Below, piece by piece: positions 8,356 to 15,544 of a stretch of DNA of 34,683 nt. The notes under the pieces are model-generated. The model saw only the letters and a list, made by a program, of their open reading frames with translations, made no database searches and was not told the origin of the DNA. Each line of letters begins with the position of its first letter. The stretch's first letter is position 1. The DNA comes from JBBCJM01 sp037190175 (GTDB lineage Bacteria > Pseudomonadota > Alphaproteobacteria > Rhodobacterales > Rhodobacteraceae): NCBI GenBank assembly GCA_037190175.1, contig JBBCJM010000053.1, positions 1-34,683 of the forward strand. The letters are read 5' to 3'. Both the position numbers and the translations under genes were made by a program.

Positions 8356-9465
8356 ATGACCGTCATCCCCTCCCCGCACGCCGCCGCCCGCAGGGGGCTC
8401 GATGCGCGCAGCACCCGGGTGCTGGAGGCGCTGCTGATCCCGCTGATGGCGCTGGCGGTCTCGGGCCTGATCTTCTCGGCCTTCCTGCTGGCCTTGGGGC
8501 GCAATCCGGTGACCTTCTTCGGGCTGGTCTGGACCGGGGGCTTCTCCTCGGCCTTCTCGATCCAGAACGCGCTGCAACGCGCCGCGCCCCTGATCCTGAC
8601 GGGCCTCGCCTTCGCCATCCCCGCCCGCATCGGCCTGACCCTGATCGGGGCCGAGGGCGCGCTGGTGCTGGGGGGCCTGTCGGCAGCCGCCATCGCCATC
8701 CCCATGGCGCTGGCCGCCTGGCCCCCGGCGCTGGTGCTGCCGGTGATGGCGCTGGCGGCGGTGCTGGTGGGCGGGCTCTGGGTCGGGGCGGTGGGCTGGC
8801 TGCGCCATGCGCGGGGCGTGAACGAGACCATCGCCTCGCTGCTGATGACCTATATCGCCATCGCGGTGATGAACTTCATGGTGGAAGGGCCCTTGCGCGA
8901 TCCGGGCTCGGCCAACAAGCCCTCCACCATGCCCTTGGGCGCCGACTATCGCATCGGCGAGATCCCCGGCACCACGGTGCATTGGGGGCTGGTGGCGGGG
9001 CTGGTGCTGGCGGTCGCGCTCTGGGTGCTGATGGCGCGCACCACCTTCGGCTTCGCGGCGCGGATGACCGGGGGCAACCTGCGGGCGGCGCAGGCGCAGG
9101 GGCTGCCGGTGGGCTGGCTGACCTTCGCCTGCTGCGCCATCGCCGGGGCCTGCGCGGGGCTGGCGGGGTTCTATGAGGTCGCCGCGATCCACGGGCAGGC
9201 CAATGCCTCGCTGACCGCGCGCTATGGCTTCACCGGGATCCTGGTGGCCTTCCTGGCCCGGCAGAACCCGCTGGCGGTGGTGCCGGTGGCGATCCTGTTC
9301 GGCGCGCTCGCGGCCTCGGGCGGGCTGGTGCAGCGGCGGATGGGGATGCCGGATTCCACCATGCTGGTGTTGCAGGGGATCATCTTCGTGGTGCTGCTGG
9401 TCAGCGAGACGCTGTACGGCCGGCTGCCCTTCCTGAACTACGGCCAGCGCGCGGAGCGGACATGA
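8356..9465 (+). CDS. BMP-type ABC importer permease 1 (YufP-like)
   Basis: A 369-residue integral membrane permease with about nine to ten hydrophobic segments, for example LLIPLMALAVSGLIFSAFLL and LVLPVMALAAVLVGGLWVGA. The motif GVNETIASLLMTYIA is typical of the permease paired with BMP binding proteins. The C-terminal region has GFTGILVAFLARQNPLAVVP. AGGA at 8347-8350 sits six bases before ATG 8356, so I prefer this start to ATG 8350, which overlaps that AGGA. The stop overlaps the next permease's ATG (ATGA at 9462-9465). It would form half of the membrane channel with the following gene product. Confidence 0.9.
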   Translation: MTVIPSPHAAARRGLDARSTRVLEALLIPLMALAVSGLIFSAFLLALGRNPVTFFGLVWTGGFSSAFSIQNALQRAAPLILTGLAFAIPARIGLTLIGAEGALVLGGLSAAAIAIPMALAAWPPALVLPVMALAAVLVGGLWVGAVGWLRHARGVNETIASLLMTYIAIAVMNFMVEGPLRDPGSANKPSTMPLGADYRIGEIPGTTVHWGLVAGLVLAVALWVLMARTTFGFAARMTGGNLRAAQAQGLPVGWLTFACCAIAGACAGLAGFYEVAAIHGQANASLTARYGFTGILVAFLARQNPLAVVPVAILFGALAASGGLVQRRMGMPDSTMLVLQGIIFVVLLVSETLYGRLPFLNYGQRAERT

Positions 9466-10382
9466 CCGAGGCCGAGCTTCTGACCGTGTTCTACGCCCTG
9501 CTGGGGGGCGCGATCCGCGTCTCTACCCCCTTCATCTTCGTGGCTTTGGGCGAATGCCTGACCGAGAAGTCGGGGCGGATCAACCTCGGGTTGGAGGGCA
9601 ACCTGGTGCTGGGGGCGATGGTAGCCTATGCCACCTCCTACGGCACCGGCAGCCCCTGGGCAGGGGTGCTGGCGGCGGGCGGCGCGGGGCTGGTGCTGGG
9701 GGCGGCGCATGGCTGGATCTGCAAGCTCCCCAAGGTGAACGACATCGCGGTGGGTATCGCCTTCATGGGCTTCGGCACCGGGCTGGCGTTCTTCTTCGGC
9801 AAGCCGTTCATCCAGCCCTCGGCCCCGCGTCTGGAGTCGATCCCTTTGGGCGGCTGGTCCGGTAATCCGCAGGTGCAGCAGGCCTTGCAGGTGAACCCGC
9901 TGTTCTTCGCCGGGCTGGTCTTGGCCGTCGCCCTGTGGTGGATGCTGCGCAACACCCGCTGGGGGCTGATCGTGCGGATGACCGGCGACAGCGCGCCCTC
10001 CGCTCGCGCCATGGGGGTGGACATCGACCGGGTGCGGCTGCTGGCCACCGCGGTGGGGGGCTTCCTGGCCGGGATCGGCGGGGCGTTCCTGTCCCTCTCC
10101 TACCCCGGAAGCTGGAACGAGGGGCTCTCCTCCGGGCAGGGGCTGATGGCGGTGGCGCTGGTGATCTTCGCCCGCTGGCACCCGCTGCGCTGCGTGGGCG
10201 CGGCGCTGTTCTTCGGGGCCGCGGGGGCGCTGGGGCCGGCGCTGCAATCGGTGGGGATCGGCTGGGGCTATCATTTCTTCAACGCCGCCCCCTACATCCT
10301 GACGCTGGCGATCATGATCGCCTCCGCCCGCTCGAGATCCGCGGCGCTGGAGGCGCCGCGCGAGCTTTCCATCGTGAAGTGA
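9462..10382 (+). CDS. BMP-type ABC importer permease 2 (YufQ-like)
   Basis: A 306-residue inner-membrane permease. The N-terminal TEKSGRINLGLEGNLVLGA segment (the family's 'EKSGxxNLGxEGxM') is diagnostic for the second permease of nucleoside/BMP-type and branched-chain-like importers. Further helices follow, including GAAHGWICKLPKVNDIAVG and MAVALVIFARWHPLRC. It is translationally coupled to permease 1 by the ATGA overlap and is followed seven bases later by the ATPase gene. Together the two permeases form the heterodimeric channel for the compound bound by the product of 7204-8307. Confidence 0.9.
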   Translation: MTEAELLTVFYALLGGAIRVSTPFIFVALGECLTEKSGRINLGLEGNLVLGAMVAYATSYGTGSPWAGVLAAGGAGLVLGAAHGWICKLPKVNDIAVGIAFMGFGTGLAFFFGKPFIQPSAPRLESIPLGGWSGNPQVQQALQVNPLFFAGLVLAVALWWMLRNTRWGLIVRMTGDSAPSARAMGVDIDRVRLLATAVGGFLAGIGGAFLSLSYPGSWNEGLSSGQGLMAVALVIFARWHPLRCVGAALFFGAAGALGPALQSVGIGWGYHFFNAAPYILTLAIMIASARSRSAALEAPRELSIVK

Positions 10383-10389
10383 GGCGGGG

Positions 10390-11892
10390 ATGATCGGGCT
10401 GGAAACGCGGGGGGTGGGGAAAAGCTTCGGGGCGCTACGGGCGCTGGACGACGTGTCGATCCGCGTCCGCCCGGGGTCGTTCCATGCCTTGCTTGGGGAA
10501 AATGGCGCCGGCAAGTCCACGCTGGTGAAATGCATCATGGGCTTCTACCGCGCCGACCAGGGGGCGATCTGGCTGAACGGCCGCGAGGTTGCGGTGCCCT
10601 CGCCCCGCCATGCGCAGGGCCACGGCATCGGCATGGTCTACCAGCATTTCACGCTCGTCCCCTGCCTGACCGCGGCCGAGAACCTGGTGATCGCCCGCGC
10701 CGATGCCCCCGCGGTGATCGACTGGCGGGCGGAAACCCGCAAGCTGACCGAATTCATGGACCGGATGCCGTTCCGGGTGCGGCTGGACGCGCAGGTGGCG
10801 GAGCTGTCGGCGGGCGAGAAGCAGAAGCTGGAAATCCTGAAGCTGCTCTACCTCGAACAGTCGCTGCTGATCCTGGACGAGCCCACCTCGGTGATGACGC
10901 CCGCCGAGGCCGACGAGGTGCTGGGCCTTCTGGGCGACATGGCGCGCCGGGGCGAGGTCACCGTGCTGATGATCTCCCACAAGTTCCGCGAGGTGAAGGC
11001 GTTCTGCGACAGCTTCACCGTGCTGCGCCGCGGCCGGGTCACCGGCACCGGCGACGCGCAGGAGGCCAGCGTGGCCGAGATGAGCCGGATGATGATCGGC
11101 GAGACGGAACTGCGCGCCCGGGCGCCGCGCGCCGCCAAGGGCCCCACCCCGCCGAAGCTGGTGGTCGAGGGGCTGAGCGCGCAGGACGAGGGCGGCCGGC
11201 GGCTGGTCGAGGACCTGTCCCTGACCGTGCACGCCGGCGAGATCGTGGGGATCGCCGGCGTTTCGGGCAACGGGCAGTCCGCGCTGGTCGAGGTGCTGGC
11301 GGGGCAGCGGCCGATGGCAACGGGCCGGATCAGCGTGGACGGCCAGCCCTTCCGCCCCCGCCGGCGCGACTTCGACCGTTTCAAGGTCTTCGGCCTGCCC
11401 GAGGAGCCCCTGCGCAACGCCACCGTGCCGCGGATGAGCGTGGCCGAGAACCTAGCCTTCCGCAGCTTCGACAAGCCGCCGCTGGCCGGGCCGGGGGGCC
11501 TGATCTCCCCCCGCCGCCTGCGCCGGCAGGCCGAGGCGCTGATCGCGCGCTACAACGTGCGGACCTCCTCGCCCGACGCGCCGGTGGAGACGCTGTCGGG
11601 CGGCAACGTGCAGCGGGCGGTGCTGGCGCGGGAGCTTTCGGGCGAGGTGGAAGTGCTGATCGTGGCCAACCCCTGCTTCGGGCTCGACTTCGCCTCGGTG
11701 GCCGAGATCCGCGCCCAGATCATGGACAGCCGCAACCGGGGGGCCGCCGTGCTGCTGGTCTCCGAGGATCTGGACGAGATCCTGGAACTGGCCGACCGGG
11801 TGGCGGTGATGTCCGAGGGCCGGCTGGGCCCCGCGACCCCGGTGGAGGCCACCGGCCGCGCCGAGATCGGCCGGCGGATGGGCGGGCACTGA
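10390..11892 (+). CDS. BMP-type ABC importer ATPase with two nucleotide-binding domains (YufO-like)
   Basis: A 500-residue protein with two ABC ATPase domains in tandem, as usual for BMP- and ribose-type importers. Domain 1 is complete: GENGAGKSTL, signature LSAGEKQKLEILK and Walker B LLILDEPTSVMTP. Domain 2 is degenerate: the Walker A is GVSGNGQSAL, with Gln for the nucleotide-binding Lys, and the Walker B reads VLIVANPCFGLD, lacking the Asp-Glu pair, although the signature LSGGNVQRAVLA is intact. So one composite site is probably catalytic and the other only binds nucleotide, which is common in this family. It is the last gene of the importer operon; the start follows GAGGCGGGG. The next gene begins about 90 bases downstream. 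Confidence 0.9.
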   Translation: MIGLETRGVGKSFGALRALDDVSIRVRPGSFHALLGENGAGKSTLVKCIMGFYRADQGAIWLNGREVAVPSPRHAQGHGIGMVYQHFTLVPCLTAAENLVIARADAPAVIDWRAETRKLTEFMDRMPFRVRLDAQVAELSAGEKQKLEILKLLYLEQSLLILDEPTSVMTPAEADEVLGLLGDMARRGEVTVLMISHKFREVKAFCDSFTVLRRGRVTGTGDAQEASVAEMSRMMIGETELRARAPRAAKGPTPPKLVVEGLSAQDEGGRRLVEDLSLTVHAGEIVGIAGVSGNGQSALVEVLAGQRPMATGRISVDGQPFRPRRRDFDRFKVFGLPEEPLRNATVPRMSVAENLAFRSFDKPPLAGPGGLISPRRLRRQAEALIARYNVRTSSPDAPVETLSGGNVQRAVLARELSGEVEVLIVANPCFGLDFASVAEIRAQIMDSRNRGAAVLLVSEDLDEILELADRVAVMSEGRLGPATPVEATGRAEIGRRMGGH

Positions 11893-11980
11893 ACCCATAC
11901 GCGCGATGACCGGGAACTTTCGCGCCCCCTGCGGGTTATGCTCCGTCCGGCCGCGGCCGCCGGGCCAGCGGAGCGGTGGG

Positions 11981-14902
11981 ATGAACGAGGGGGACCCCGG
12001 CCCCGACGCCGGCCAAGATGCAGCCACCCGGGAGGCCGCGGGGCGGTTCGGCGTGCTTGCCAGCCTGTTCCAGCCCGCCCCGGGGCTGGACGGGGGCTTC
12101 TGGGCGCTTGCCGGTTCGGCCTATCTCGACAGCCCGCTGCCGGCGGTGCTGAAGGAACGGCTGTTCGTCCACCTCTCGCGTTTCTCGCCGGTGCGGAGCT
12201 GCATCATCCGCCATGTGGGGCTGCTGATCGGCGAGGGCAGGGCCGAGCCGCTCCAGACGGCGGAGGAGGCGCTGGCGCTGGTTTCCCGCCCGCTGCCCGA
12301 TGCGGCGGGGCTGGACCGCAGCCTCGCCCGGCTGACGGCTTCCCCCGCCGGCGGGGGGCTGCCCGCCCCCGGCACCCCGGCCGAGGCCGACCTTTTCGAC
12401 GCGCTGGCCGCGGTCTTCCTGTCCCCCGGCCGGTCGTCCGCGGCGCGCGAGGCGGTGCGGCACGCGGCGGGAGAGCCGGCCTTCGACCGTCTGATGGCGC
12501 TGCTGGCCTTCGTGCGCACCGCGCATTTCTGGGCCGAGACGCATCCCGCCCCCGCCGCCGAGATCCCCGCCCGGCTGCGGCAGCACCCGGAGCTGCTGCG
12601 CCGGCTGCTCGACCCGGCCGAGACCGGGGCCCACGGCCTGCACCAGCGGCTTGCCTCCACCGAGGCCGCGCTGCACGACAGCGCCGAGCGGCAGGCGTTC
12701 CTGCTGTGCCTCGGCGACCGGATGCGCGCCGAGGACGGGCCGGCGGCGATGATCGCCGCGGCCTCGGCGATGCTGGGCGAGCGGCTGGGCGCCTCGGGCA
12801 TCGTCTATGCCGAGATCGACGATGCGGCGGGGCTGGCCCGCATCCGGCAGGGCTGGTCGGCGCAGGGCGCCGCGGTGCATCCGGCCGAACTGCGGCTGGC
12901 CGATTTCGGCGGCCCGTTCCTGGACGGGCTGCGCGCCGGCCGGGTGGTGCGCCATGACGATATGGGCGGGCTTCATGCCGTCGGGGCGCAGGCCGGGCTC
13001 GGCGTGCCGCTGGTGGTCAACGGCCGCTTCGTGGCGAACCTCAACGTGCATCAGGACCGCCCGCGGGTCTGGACCGATGCCGAGGTCGCGCTGTGCGAGG
13101 CGGCGGCCGAACGCATCTGGGCAGCGGTGGAGCGCGCCCGCGCCGAGGAGGCGCTGAAGGTCAGCGAGCAGAAGTACCGCAGGCTGTTCGACTCGATCGA
13201 CCAGGGGTTCTGCGTGATCGAGGTGATCTTCGATGCCGCCGGCCGGCCGGCGGACTATCGCTTTCTCGAGGCCAACCCCGCCTTCGAGGCCCAGACCGGG
13301 CTGGCCAGCGCGGTCGGGCGGCGGATGCGCGATCTGGCGCCCGACCACGAACAGTTCTGGTTCGACACCTACGGCCGCATCGCCCTGACCGGCCAGCCCG
13401 AACGGTTCGAGCATCGCGCCGAGGCGCTGGGGCGGTGGTACGACGTCTATGCCTTCCGCATCGACGCGCCCGGGGATCGCCGCGTCGCGATCCTGTTCGC
13501 CGACATCCTGGAGCGAAAGCGCGCCGAGACCGCGCTGCGCGAGAGCGAGGAGCGGTTCCGCCGCTTCGGCGAGGCGTCGCAGGACGTGCTGTGGATCCGC
13601 GACGCCGGCACGCTGCAATGGCAGTACCTGACCCCGGCCTTCGAGACGATCTACGGCCTTCCCCGCCAGGAGGCGCTGGCCGGCGACAACTTCCGCAGCT
13701 GGCTGGACCTGATCCTGCCCGAGGACCGCCCCCGGGCCGAGCGGGCGATCCGCCGGGTGCGGGGCGGCGAGCACGTGACCTTCGACTACCGCATCCGCCG
13801 GCCGCGCGACGGGGCGATCCGCTGGCTGCGCAATACCGACTTCCCCATCACCGGGGCAGGGGGCGAGGTGACGCTGATCGGCGGCATCGGCCACGACCTG
13901 ACCGGGTTCCACGAGACCGAGCTGCGGCTGCAGACGCTGATGGAGGGCATCCCGCAGCTGGTCTGGCGCGCGACGGCCGGCGGCCGGTGGACCTGGTGCA
14001 GCCCGCAATGGACCGCCTTTACCGGGCTGGAACGCGGGCAGAGCGCCGGGCTCGGCTGGCTTGGCGCGCTGCATCCCGACGACCGCGAGGCCGCGATGCG
14101 GTTCTGGGACCAGGCGGTGCACTCGGGCCGGCTGGAGATGGAGGGCCGGCTGCACCATGCCGCCAGCGGCGACTACCGCTGGTTCCAGACCCGCGCCACC
14201 CCGGTGCGCGACAAGGGCGGCATCATCATCGAATGGCTTGGCACCTCGACCGACATCCACGACCTGCGGCTGCTGCAGGAGCGGCAGAAGGTGCTGGTGG
14301 GCGAGTTGCAGCACCGCACCCGCAACCTGATGGCCGTGGTGAACTCGATCGCCGACAGGACCGCGCGGTCCAGCCGCGACCTGGCCGATTTCGGCGAGCG
14401 GTTCCGCAACCGCCTGGCGGCGCTGGCCCGGGTGCAGGGCCTCTTGTCGCGGCTGGGCGACCACGACCGGGTGACCTTCGACGAACTGATCCGCGCCGAG
14501 CTGTCGGCGATGAACCACGATGCCGCGGGGGTGACGGCCGAGGGGCCCTCCGGCGTGCGGCTGCGTTCCTCCACCGTGCAGATCCTGGCGCTGGCGCTGC
14601 ACGAGCTTGCCACCAACGCGATGAAATACGGCGCGCTGGCCCAGCGGGGCGGGCGGCTCGACATCCGCTGGTCCTGCGCGCCCGCGGCGGGCGACGGCCG
14701 GCCCTGGCTGCACATCGACTGGCGCGAGAGCGGGGTCGTGATGCCCCAGGGCGCGGCGCGGCGGCCCGGCCACGGGCGCAACCTGATCGAACAGGCGCTG
14801 CCCTACCAGCTGGGCGCGCGGACGCGCTATGACCTGGGGCCCGAGGGCGTGCGCTGCGCCATCTCGATCCCCGTCTCCGAAACCGCCGGCGCAAGGAGTT
14901 GA
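11981..14902 (+). CDS. HWE-family sensor histidine kinase with AhpD-like, GAF and three PAS domains
   Basis: A 973-residue kinase with no obvious membrane helix, so probably cytoplasmic. Residues 30-210 resemble a helical AhpD/carboxymuconolactone-decarboxylase-like module, with E59, C74 and H78 (CIIRH) in the family's C-x3-H spacing and the first Cys of the usual pair absent. A GAF domain lies at about 235-385. PAS-like domains lie at about 395-515 (YRRLFDSIDQGFCVIE), 520-645 (FRRFGEASQDVLWIR) and 648-765 (IPQLVWRATAGGRW). The kinase core has H778 in GELQHRTRN, N879 in HELATNAMKYG and the W-x-E motif W914-R-E916, which together define the HWE family. ATG 11981 has GGAG seven bases upstream and is preferred over ATG 11906. 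The response regulator follows six bases after the stop. Confidence 0.87.
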   Translation: MNEGDPGPDAGQDAATREAAGRFGVLASLFQPAPGLDGGFWALAGSAYLDSPLPAVLKERLFVHLSRFSPVRSCIIRHVGLLIGEGRAEPLQTAEEALALVSRPLPDAAGLDRSLARLTASPAGGGLPAPGTPAEADLFDALAAVFLSPGRSSAAREAVRHAAGEPAFDRLMALLAFVRTAHFWAETHPAPAAEIPARLRQHPELLRRLLDPAETGAHGLHQRLASTEAALHDSAERQAFLLCLGDRMRAEDGPAAMIAAASAMLGERLGASGIVYAEIDDAAGLARIRQGWSAQGAAVHPAELRLADFGGPFLDGLRAGRVVRHDDMGGLHAVGAQAGLGVPLVVNGRFVANLNVHQDRPRVWTDAEVALCEAAAERIWAAVERARAEEALKVSEQKYRRLFDSIDQGFCVIEVIFDAAGRPADYRFLEANPAFEAQTGLASAVGRRMRDLAPDHEQFWFDTYGRIALTGQPERFEHRAEALGRWYDVYAFRIDAPGDRRVAILFADILERKRAETALRESEERFRRFGEASQDVLWIRDAGTLQWQYLTPAFETIYGLPRQEALAGDNFRSWLDLILPEDRPRAERAIRRVRGGEHVTFDYRIRRPRDGAIRWLRNTDFPITGAGGEVTLIGGIGHDLTGFHETELRLQTLMEGIPQLVWRATAGGRWTWCSPQWTAFTGLERGQSAGLGWLGALHPDDREAAMRFWDQAVHSGRLEMEGRLHHAASGDYRWFQTRATPVRDKGGIIIEWLGTSTDIHDLRLLQERQKVLVGELQHRTRNLMAVVNSIADRTARSSRDLADFGERFRNRLAALARVQGLLSRLGDHDRVTFDELIRAELSAMNHDAAGVTAEGPSGVRLRSSTVQILALALHELATNAMKYGALAQRGGRLDIRWSCAPAAGDGRPWLHIDWRESGVVMPQGAARRPGHGRNLIEQALPYQLGARTRYDLGPEGVRCAISIPVSETAGARS

Positions 14903-14907
14903 CACGC

Positions 14908-15279
14908 ATGGCCGAACGCACGCTCTCGGGCTGCCACATCCTGATCGTGGAGGACGAGTTCATCCTGGCCTCCGACCTGCGCGCCGAACTGGCCGAGGCC
15001 GGGGCCGTGGTGGTCGGCATGGTGGGCACCGTGGGCGAGGCGCTGGACCTGGTGGAGGCGCTGCCCCGGATCGACGGCGCGGTGCTGGACGTCAACCTGC
15101 GCGGCGAGACGGTGTTCCCGGTGGCCGACCGGCTGGTCGCCCGCGGGGTGCCCTTCCTCTTCACCACCGGCTACGACGCCTCGGCCATCCCGCCGCGCTT
15201 CCGCGACGTGGTGCGCTGCGAGAAACCCGTGAACATGGCCGCGGTGGTGCAGGCCGTGGGCCGGGTGATCGACGCCTGA
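14908..15279 (+). CDS. Single-domain response regulator, FATGUY-like, partner of the HWE kinase
   Basis: A 123-residue receiver domain with no output domain. The acidic pocket is E15-D16, the phosphoacceptor is D61 (VLDVNLRG) and the conserved lysine is K106 (CEKPV). The segment FLFTTGYDASAIPPRF resembles the FAT-x-GY motif of small receivers often paired with HWE or HisKA_2 kinases. AAGGAG at 14893-14898 is nine bases before ATG 14908, which makes this the likely start rather than the TTG that abuts the AAGGAG. Co-transcription with the kinase is near certain. Without an output domain it should act by protein contact or as a phosphate sink in a relay. Confidence 0.88.
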   Translation: MAERTLSGCHILIVEDEFILASDLRAELAEAGAVVVGMVGTVGEALDLVEALPRIDGAVLDVNLRGETVFPVADRLVARGVPFLFTTGYDASAIPPRFRDVVRCEKPVNMAAVVQAVGRVIDA

Positions 15280-15285
15280 CGGGGT

Positions 15286-15303
15286 GCCGGCGGAGAGCGC
15301 CGG
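15286..15303 (+). terminator. Weak hairpin after the response regulator
   Basis: CCGGCG pairs with CGCCGG around GAGAG, seven to ten bases after the response-regulator stop. The stem is short and lacks a T-tract, so termination is only a suggestion. Confidence 0.35.
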
Positions 15304-15360
15304 GGCCCGGCTACCCCCGGATCCCGCCCGAAAGGACAGGACTGTCTGAATCAAACCGTC

Positions 15361-15420
15361 CTTCTTCTGTCGCCAAATATCCCGCGGGGGTCCGGGGGCG
15401 CGAAGCCCCCGGGGCCCGCC
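15361..15420. repeat. GC-rich palindromic repeat with a CAAATA edge, copy 1
   Basis: Reads CTTC, then CAAATATCCC, GGGGGTCCGGGGGC, GCGAAG and GCCCCCGGGGCCCGCC. The reverse complement of 25720-25775 follows the same order (CTTC, CAAATA, GGGGTCCGGGGC, AGC, GCCCCGGGGGCC, TGCC), so these are two copies of one element in opposite orientation. It lies in the 265-base gap between the convergent response-regulator and katG genes. The rest of that gap holds another hairpin and no gene. Confidence 0.7.
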
Positions 15421-15458
15421 ACCAGCATCACGCCGGCAGGACAGGCGGCGGGGGGTCC

Positions 15459-15480
15459 AAGGGGGGCGGCAGCCCCCCTT
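15459..15480. terminator. Hairpin in the gap between convergent response regulator and katG
   Basis: AAGGGGGG and CCCCCCTT form a perfect eight-base stem around CGGCAG. Read on the minus strand, the stem ends in CCCCCCTT about 65 bases past the katG stop. It could therefore stop katG transcription, or be part of the neighbouring repeat element. Confidence 0.45.
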
Positions 15481-15544
15481 GCCCGGCCCAACGCCCGCAG
15501 GCCGCCAGGCCGAGGGGGGCGGGAGGCCCCGGTGCCCGCAGGGG

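Noticed and set aside
11936..14905. A 989-residue open frame on the minus strand opposite the HWE kinase
   Set aside because: Shadow frame. Its composition is anomalous and it has no recognisable motif, whereas the plus strand encodes GAF, PAS and HWE motifs in order.
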